Shown here piece by piece: positions 6,770 to 11,092 of a stretch of 11,092 nt of DNA; within the stretch, counting starts at the first letter, position 1; every line of letters starts with the position of its first letter. A program made the position numbers and the translations under genes. This DNA is from Bacillota bacterium (lineage in GTDB: Bacteria > Bacillota_A > Clostridia > Peptostreptococcales > Anaerovoracaceae), in NCBI GenBank assembly GCA_017437925.1, contig JAFRWQ010000263.1, forward strand, positions 1 through 11,092. The letters run 5' to 3'. The notes under the pieces are model-generated. The model did no database searches, was not told the DNA's origin, and saw nothing but the letters and a program-made list of their open reading frames with translations.

Positions 6770-6781
6770 GGGACGCGTCCC
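6770..6781. repeat. 12-bp perfect palindrome in carboxypeptidase leader
   Basis: GGGACGCGTCCC is fully self-complementary. It lies between the proposed minus-strand -10 element (6796-6801) and the start codon at 6741, roughly +8 to +19 of the transcript. Such placement suits an operator for a dimeric repressor, but chance is possible in GC-rich DNA. Confidence 0.35.
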
Positions 6782-6795
6782 GTCCTTTTTAATAC

Positions 6796-6804
6796 AGTAT
6801 ACCA
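6796..6804 (-). promoter_or_regulatory. Likely extended -10 promoter of the carboxypeptidase operon
   Basis: The minus strand reads TGGTATACT: the TGn extension plus TATACT, one base from TATAAT. It lies about 55 bp upstream of the M32 start, in an AT-rich patch of a divergent intergenic region. No clear -35 hexamer is present; the corresponding position is a T-rich run. Confidence 0.5.
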
Positions 6805-6826
6805 TGGCAAGTGAAAGAAAAAAACG

Positions 6827-6842
6827 GCGGAAAAGCCTCCGC
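6827..6842. repeat. Short inverted repeat between the divergent promoters
   Basis: GCGGA (6827-6831) pairs with TCCGC (6838-6842) around a 6-nt loop. It sits between the two proposed -10 elements of the divergent carboxypeptidase and HAD genes, where a shared regulator could bind. Evidence is only the symmetry and position. Confidence 0.25.
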
Positions 6843-6847
6843 TGTAG

Positions 6848-6853
6848 TATAAT
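6848..6853 (+). promoter_or_regulatory. Consensus -10 element for the HAD phosphatase gene
   Basis: An exact TATAAT lies 31 bp upstream of the ATG at 6885. The -35 position (about 6825-6830) is CGGCGG-like and does not match TTGACA, so the promoter may depend on an activator or be weak. The predicted leader is short and contains the AGGAGG ribosome site at 6874-6879. Confidence 0.5.
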
Positions 6854-6884
6854 AACTTGTCAAAAACGGAAACAGGAGGGCTTC

Positions 6885-7733
6885 ATGCTTACCAAAGAGC
6901 AGATCGAAAAGATAAGGATAATCGCAACGGACCTTGACAACACCCTTCTCAACGGGCAGAGCATGCTTTCGGAGGCCACCGTTGAAACGCTTAAAAGAGC
7001 GATGGCGAAAGGATATATGTTCATACCCGCAACGGGCAGGGCTCTTAAGGCCGTCCCCTCCTTCATAAGAGAGTTCGAAGGCATCGACTACATGGTGACC
7101 AGCAACGGGGCCAGGCTGGTAAAGATGCCCGGGGAGACCACCGTCAGCGAGAGCCTGATGACGGCGGAGGACATCGAACGCGTCATGCCCTGGATATCGG
7201 GCGTCGATTACATGATAGAGATCTTTACCGAAGGCAGGGTCTTCATCGATCAGCGCTGCATGGACGATCTGGAGGGCTTCGGCCTTAAGAGCGAGCGGAG
7301 CAGGCAGTACCGCCGCGAGACCAGGACTCCGGTCCCCGACTGCCTCGAAATATTGAAAAAAGCCCCGGACAGGGTCGAAAACATAAATCTCATCATCCCC
7401 GAAGACGAAAAGCGCCTCAGAATAGCGGAAGAATTGAGAAAGCTTCCCGGCCTCAACATAGTGAGTTCAGCCGCATACAACATAGAGATAGGAAGCGAAA
7501 AGACCTCAAAGGGCAACGCCCTGGCCGAAGCAGCCGCCCTCTGCGGCCTCTCCCCCGAAAACATAATAGCCTTCGGCGACAGCACCAACGACAGGCACAT
7601 GATAGAAAGCTGCGGCATCGGAGTCGCCATGGGCAACGCCGGCGAAGAAGTAAAAAAGGCAGCGGACCTTACGGCCCCTGCCAATACCGAAGACGGAGTC
7701 GCCTTCATACTCAGGACTGTACTTGGGATATAG
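6885..7733 (+). CDS. Cof-type HAD-IIB family hydrolase (phosphatase)
   Basis: The 282-aa product has the length and four motifs of Cof/YidA-type HAD phosphatases, which remove phosphate from small metabolites such as sugar phosphates or cofactor precursors. Motif I is TDLDNTLL (15-22), with nucleophile Asp16 and acid Asp18. Motif II is ATGR (49-52, Thr50), motif III is TSKG with Lys209, and motif IV is FGDSTNDRHM with Asp232 and Asp236. The middle (about 85-190) is the C2-type cap that sets substrate choice. The usual DxDGT is DxDNT here. The start at 6885 is set by AGGAGG 5 nt upstream; an in-frame ATG at 6804 would add a basic 27-residue leader unlike the family and would run through the -10 box. 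About 17 of 26 Ile codons are ATA. It stands alone and converges on the acyltransferase gene. Confidence 0.92.
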   Translation: MLTKEQIEKIRIIATDLDNTLLNGQSMLSEATVETLKRAMAKGYMFIPATGRALKAVPSFIREFEGIDYMVTSNGARLVKMPGETTVSESLMTAEDIERVMPWISGVDYMIEIFTEGRVFIDQRCMDDLEGFGLKSERSRQYRRETRTPVPDCLEILKKAPDRVENINLIIPEDEKRLRIAEELRKLPGLNIVSSAAYNIEIGSEKTSKGNALAEAAALCGLSPENIIAFGDSTNDRHMIESCGIGVAMGNAGEEVKKAADLTAPANTEDGVAFILRTVLGI

Positions 7734-7746
7734 GGCTTAAAGATCC

Positions 7747-7763
7747 GCGGCCCTCAGGGCTGC
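7747..7763. terminator. Weak hairpin between convergent HAD and acyltransferase genes
   Basis: GCGGCCC (7747-7753) pairs with GGGCTGC (7757-7763) around a TCA loop, with one G-U wobble in plus-strand RNA. It occupies most of the 32-bp gap between two converging genes. There is no T-run on the plus side and only TCTTT on the minus side, so termination is plausible but weakly supported. Confidence 0.3.
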
Positions 7764-7765
7764 CT

Positions 7766-8983
7766 TCACCTCAGACCTTTGAGCACCATGAGGGAGTTGA
7801 CGAAGCGGGCGACGGTGCGCTTGTCCTCAAAGTAGAAGCGCCTTATGAGATCGCCCTGGTAGCAGGCTATGAAGCCGTCGCGGTAGTCGGCTGAGACCCC
7901 GGGAAGCAGGCTGAGCTTTATATCCAGCTCATCGCCTTCGTCGCCGTAGTGCAGGCCTTCGGGATCGAGCCTTAAAATGCCCTCCGGCCCGTCTTTAAAC
8001 TCCATGTCCTTTCCTATGACCATGGTCATCTTCTTCACCCTGTACTCCAGGAAGGGGTCGTCGTCCTGCCAGAAGGCGCGCTCGTGCTCAAGCTGCAGGG
8101 CGTTCCAGTCGGTGACGTTGTCCGGGATATCCGGTCTCATCTGCCCGCTGAAGAACATGTCGCGGCCCGCGAAGAGGGTCATGCCGCAGGAAGAGCAGCT
8201 GATGACCCCGTCCTTGTCGCCGACGGTGTACAAAGCGCCGCATGAGGGGCAGAGGTAGAGCAGGTTCGAAACGTTTTTCATAGGGGGCTTTGAGGGGCTG
8301 CCGTATAGCCTGCCGGTCCCTCTCAGCTCTTCTGCCGCATCGTAGTATATGGCCTCGTCCAGCCTCTTCATCACTTCTTCGGAGCTCAAGGCCGGGGCCT
8401 CCCCCTCGTCAAAGAGAGCCTTTATGCGGCAGACGATCTTACCCCTGATGACCGCCCCGTGGTCGTAGGGAGGCCTGGTGTAGTAGCTGCCTTCGGGAAT
8501 GAGGACTGCGACCGGGCAGTCAAGCTTTTGCAGCAGCTTGGCGGTGGAGGGGTCTATGGGGGAGGGCCTTCCGTCAAGGGAAACCCTGCCTTCGGGCATC
8601 ATGGCCAGGATCTTGCCCTCCTTTACGGTGCGCAGCATCTCCTTGACCGAGGCTATGTCGGGGGTGAACTGCTTCTTGGGAATTACCCCGAGGGTGCGCA
8701 GCATGAGGCCCTGGGCGCCCCTGTATATCTGCTGGGACCCGACCACGAAGCGGCTGTAGCGGGGAAAGCAGGCCGCGATCAGGACGACTCCGTCCATCTC
8801 CGAAGGATGGGCGCTGAGTATGATGAAGCCCTTGTCCGACTTCTTCCACTCCCTGACCTTTTCGTCGGCCCTGATGGTGAGGCGGCAGACCAGAAGCAGG
8901 GCGAGCCTCGCGAGAAAACCCAGCACCGCGAAGATTATGGGGCCTTTTACGCTTCCTTTTTTCTTTTTCTCTTCAGCGCTCAT
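7766..8983 (-). CDS. PlsC-like 1-acyl-glycerol-3-phosphate acyltransferase with C-terminal zinc ribbon
   Basis: The 405-aa product begins with a basic N-terminus and one hydrophobic span at about 14-33, consistent with membrane attachment. The acyltransferase domain follows, with the HX4D motif at HPSEMD (59-64), PEGR (130-133) in place of EGTRS, and a final VAVLIPEG block (158-165). Such enzymes acylate lysophosphatidic acid or related lipids at the inner membrane face. After about residue 235 comes a four-Cys zinc ribbon, CPSC...CSSC (Cys245, 248, 263, 266), and then about 135 residues with no recognised domain. A standard PlsC is about 240 aa, so this is an extended form. The ATG at 8981-8983 is chosen over one 36 bp upstream because GGGAGG lies 5 nt before it. 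It overlaps the end of the cca gene by 11 bp, implying coupled translation. Confidence 0.83.
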   Translation of the reverse strand: MSAEEKKKKGSVKGPIIFAVLGFLARLALLLVCRLTIRADEKVREWKKSDKGFIILSAHPSEMDGVVLIAACFPRYSRFVVGSQQIYRGAQGLMLRTLGVIPKKQFTPDIASVKEMLRTVKEGKILAMMPEGRVSLDGRPSPIDPSTAKLLQKLDCPVAVLIPEGSYYTRPPYDHGAVIRGKIVCRIKALFDEGEAPALSSEEVMKRLDEAIYYDAAEELRGTGRLYGSPSKPPMKNVSNLLYLCPSCGALYTVGDKDGVISCSSCGMTLFAGRDMFFSGQMRPDIPDNVTDWNALQLEHERAFWQDDDPFLEYRVKKMTMVIGKDMEFKDGPEGILRLDPEGLHYGDEGDELDIKLSLLPGVSADYRDGFIACYQGDLIRRFYFEDKRTVARFVNSLMVLKGLR

Positions 8984-10385
8984 GATCGCCTCCCGGGCCT
9001 GTGCGGCCTTTGTTTTCAAGCTTTTCAGCCTTTCTCGCCACGGACAGGGTCTGCTTCAGGGCGCTGTCCTTTTCTATGCCCGCCAGCCTCAGCTTGCGGG
9101 CGAAAGCCAGGTACTCCGAAAACCGGGGACCCGGCTCTATTCCGGCTTCTATCAGGTCCCTTCCCTGCACGAAGGGCTTTGCCATGGTCTCCCTGTAGGC
9201 CTTAAGCCTCTCGAGGAGAAAGGCGCTGTCGCCGCTGAAGCTCTCGTTTCCCGCCATGACGGGCCTGTCGGCAAGGGCGAAGTATATCAGGTCTTCGGGA
9301 GCCCTAGCCTCGTCGAACATGTGGTTGGTGACCCTAACGGCGGAGCGCTTGTAGGCCACAACGTTGGGCTTCATGTGCAGGGGGACCATGTTGAGGACGT
9401 AGTCTGTGACCGCCCTTTCGGAGCAGAAGCGGGTCACGAAGCTTTCCGCCAGGGGCAGGCCCTTCTTTTCGTGCTCGTAGGCGTGGATGCGCCCCCCTAT
9501 GCTTTCTGTGGTGACGGTCTTGCCCAGATCGTGGGTCAGGGCCAAAAGCATGAAGGAATAGGGATCCGAGACCCTGCTCCTGTATTCGGCCGCCCTGTCC
9601 AGGACCTCCATTGTGTGTACCCAGACGTCTCCCTCAGGATGATAGAGGGGATCCTGTTCAAGGCCGATCAGGGACTCAAGCTCCGTAAACCAGGGGCTGA
9701 GCTTTCCCATGGACTTCAAGGCCTCAAAGAAGATCGAGGGCTTTTCGGCCTCCAGCAGGGCTTTCTTAAGCTCCGCCTCCACCCTCTCCTTTGAAAGGGT
9801 GCTTATGTCTATGCCGGCGCAGAGCCTTACGGTCTCGGGCGCTATGGCAAACCTGAGCCTGGCGGAGAACTGGGCAGCCCTCAAGACCCTCAGGGGGTCT
9901 TCCGCGAAGCTCTCGTCATTTACGTGGCGCAGGACCTTCGCCTCAAGGTCTGAAAGGCCTCCGAAAAAGTCCAGGATCTCGCCGCTCAAAACGTCCTTCA
10001 TAAGGGCGTTGACCGTGAAATCCCGGCGCCTCGCCGCCGCTTCAGGGCCTATAAAGGGATCCACCGAGACTTCAAAGTCCCTGTGGCCCCTGCCCACAGC
10101 CTTCTCGCGCCTTGGAAGAGCGACGTCAAGATCGAGGCCCTTGAGGGAATATATGCCGAAGCTCTCCCCATAGACCAGGGCTTCTCCCAGGCTCTCAAGT
10201 ATCCCGAAGAGCTCCCCCGGCTCAAGGCCGTGGACCTCTATGTCGGTGTCCTTTAAGGGCCTTCCCAGGAGCTCGTCCCTTACGCAGCCTCCCACGTAAA
10301 AGACCCTGCCGCCCTTCTCCGCGGCCTTTTCCGCTATGGTCACGGCCGCCTCAACCGCGGCTTTTCTGTCATTCGCGGCGTTCAT
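8973..10385 (-). CDS. cca: CCA tRNA nucleotidyltransferase with HD domain
   Basis: The 470-aa product belongs to the class II tRNA nucleotidyltransferase / poly(A) polymerase family. These enzymes add or repair the CCA end of tRNAs using CTP and ATP. The nucleotidyltransferase head shows YVGGCVRDELLG (30-41) and the metal-binding DTD (46-48). RRRDFTVNAL (119-128) and DPLRVLRAAQFSARL (163-177) form the RNA/nucleotide-binding neck. An HD-type metal-dependent domain follows, with WVHTMEV (255-261) and LTHDLGK (283-289, His285-Asp286). The Cca label is favoured over poly(A) polymerase by overall layout, but the two are hard to separate by eye. The ATG directly abuts the upstream ABC stop codon, and a GGAG lies 9 nt before it inside that gene. 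The end overlaps the acyltransferase start. All three genes probably share a transcript. Confidence 0.9.
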   Translation of the reverse strand: MNAANDRKAAVEAAVTIAEKAAEKGGRVFYVGGCVRDELLGRPLKDTDIEVHGLEPGELFGILESLGEALVYGESFGIYSLKGLDLDVALPRREKAVGRGHRDFEVSVDPFIGPEAAARRRDFTVNALMKDVLSGEILDFFGGLSDLEAKVLRHVNDESFAEDPLRVLRAAQFSARLRFAIAPETVRLCAGIDISTLSKERVEAELKKALLEAEKPSIFFEALKSMGKLSPWFTELESLIGLEQDPLYHPEGDVWVHTMEVLDRAAEYRSRVSDPYSFMLLALTHDLGKTVTTESIGGRIHAYEHEKKGLPLAESFVTRFCSERAVTDYVLNMVPLHMKPNVVAYKRSAVRVTNHMFDEARAPEDLIYFALADRPVMAGNESFSGDSAFLLERLKAYRETMAKPFVQGRDLIEAGIEPGPRFSEYLAFARKLRLAGIEKDSALKQTLSVARKAEKLENKGRTGPGGDHER

Positions 10386-11092
10386 CTAAGCGGTCTCCGG
10401 CCTTCTCTCTTCCCAGAGCTTCGCCGCCGCCTCGTCCTCGTACTGGCGCTGCCACAGCCTGCTGTAGTACCCTCCCATTTCGAGCAGCTCCTCGTGGCGG
10501 CCCTGCTCGACTATCTTGCCGTCCTTTACGACCAGGATGATGTCGGCGTTCCTTACGGTGGAGAGCCTGTGGGCGATAACTATGCTGGTCCTGCCCTTTA
10601 TGACCCTCTCGATGGCGGCCTGTATGGTCTGCTCGGTGATGGTGTCGACCGACGCGGTGGCTTCGTCAAGAACAAGCAGCCTGGGGTCCGCAAGTATGGC
10701 CCTGGCAAAGCATATCAGCTGCTTTTCGCCGGTGGAGAGGAGGCTTCCGCCCTCGCCAACGTCGGTATCAAGGCCTTTTTCAAGCTTTTCGATCATGCCC
10801 CTCGCCGAGACCTGATCGAGGGCCGCCATTATCTCTTCATCGCTCGCTCCGGGCTTTCCGTAGAGCAGGTTGTCCCTGATGGTGCCCGAGAAGAGATGGG
10901 GAGTCTGAAGAACGTAGCCCAAAGACGAGTGGAGCCAGAGCTGGGACCTTTCCCTGGCGTCCCTGCCGTCAATGAGGACCCGCCCCGCGGTGGGCTCGTA
11001 GAAGCGGCAGACCAGGTTCACGATCGTGGATTTTCCCGCGCCGGTCTCCCCGACGATCGCCACATTCGAGCCCTCCGGCACCTTCAGGGAAA
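10386..11092 (-). CDS. ABC exporter ATP-binding domain (multidrug/lipid type), 5'-truncated by window edge
   Basis: This is the C-terminal 234 residues of an ABC transporter; the transmembrane part would lie beyond base 11092. The visible part begins SLKVPEG, inside the nucleotide-binding domain, so the GTG at 11081 is an internal codon and not a start. Walker A is GETGAGKST (visible residues 14-22), the Q-loop Gln is in YVLQTPHLF (about residue 62), the signature is LSTGEKQ (118-124), Walker B is LLVLDEATASVD (from 138) and the H-loop is AHRLSTV (His174). The order and wording fit MsbA/LmrA-type half exporters with a fused membrane domain, powered by ATP hydrolysis at the cytoplasmic membrane. 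The signature departs from LSGGQ. The TAG stop abuts the cca start. The substrate is not predictable. Confidence 0.9.
   Translation of the reverse strand, partial: SLKVPEGSNVAIVGETGAGKSTIVNLVCRFYEPTAGRVLIDGRDARERSQLWLHSSLGYVLQTPHLFSGTIRDNLLYGKPGASDEEIMAALDQVSARGMIEKLEKGLDTDVGEGGSLLSTGEKQLICFARAILADPRLLVLDEATASVDTITEQTIQAAIERVIKGRTSIVIAHRLSTVRNADIILVVKDGKIVEQGRHEELLEMGGYYSRLWQRQYEDEAAAKLWEERRPETA

Noticed and set aside
6742..6810. Upstream ATG extending the M32 carboxypeptidase by 23 residues
   Set aside because: It would place coding sequence over the likely promoter and palindrome; ATG 6741 has AAGGAG 6 nt upstream.
6804..6884. Upstream ATG extending the HAD phosphatase by 27 basic residues
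   Set aside because: It spans the TATAAT box, and the internal ATG has AGGAGG at ideal spacing.
8984..9019. Upstream ATG adding 12 residues to the acyltransferase
   Set aside because: GGGAGG sits directly before ATG 8983, and the longer form would increase the overlap with cca to 47 bp.
8459..9205. Plus-strand 248-codon frame opposite the acyltransferase and cca
   Set aside because: It has no motif or ribosome site and is Gly/Pro/Arg-rich in the manner of antisense frames in GC-rich DNA.
1..11092. Defence system, CRISPR array, prophage or toxin-antitoxin module
   Set aside because: No repeat-spacer pattern, nuclease, integrase, phage structural gene or small paired genes were found. The only poorly understood unit is the Fe-S scaffold/GGGtGRT pair.

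Overview
The window holds two blocks with clearly different codon use, meeting just after a strong terminator near 2509-2541. The left block (1 to about 2540) is GC-rich and uses ATC and CGC almost exclusively; this style and its gene content suggest an anaerobic high-GC actinobacterium of the Coriobacteriia type (inference). The right block (about 2588 to the end) is also moderately GC-rich but uses many ATA, AGG/AGA and CTT codons, more like an anaerobic Firmicutes/Clostridia-type genome (inference). The join may be horizontal transfer or an assembly chimera; the sequence alone cannot decide.

Left block: a 3'-truncated histidine phosphatase (minus) diverges from a two-gene operon (plus). 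The operon encodes a NifU/IscU-like iron-sulfur scaffold protein followed by a GGGtGRT-family protein. It ends in a 12-bp perfect hairpin with T-runs on both strands. These two proteins form a recognisable conserved pair whose biochemical job is, to my knowledge, not established. They are the best candidate for a poorly described system here.

Right block: four minus-strand genes run from about 6741 down to 2588. They are an M32 metallocarboxypeptidase, a cN-I type cytosolic 5'-nucleotidase (14-bp gap), a membrane-anchored protein with three repeated beta-type domains (ATGA overlap with the nucleotidase), and, after a 172-bp gap, a GNAT acetyltransferase. A Cof-type HAD phosphatase is divergently transcribed from the carboxypeptidase. 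It converges on a second minus-strand cluster read in the order ABC exporter ATPase (5' end beyond the window), CCA tRNA nucleotidyltransferase, and a PlsC-like acyltransferase with a zinc ribbon. The last three genes abut or overlap and look co-transcribed.

Most of the right block is housekeeping or salvage metabolism: nucleotide and peptide turnover, tRNA 3'-end maturation and phospholipid acylation. I see no CRISPR array, tRNA, rRNA, insertion sequence, integrase or recognisable defence system.
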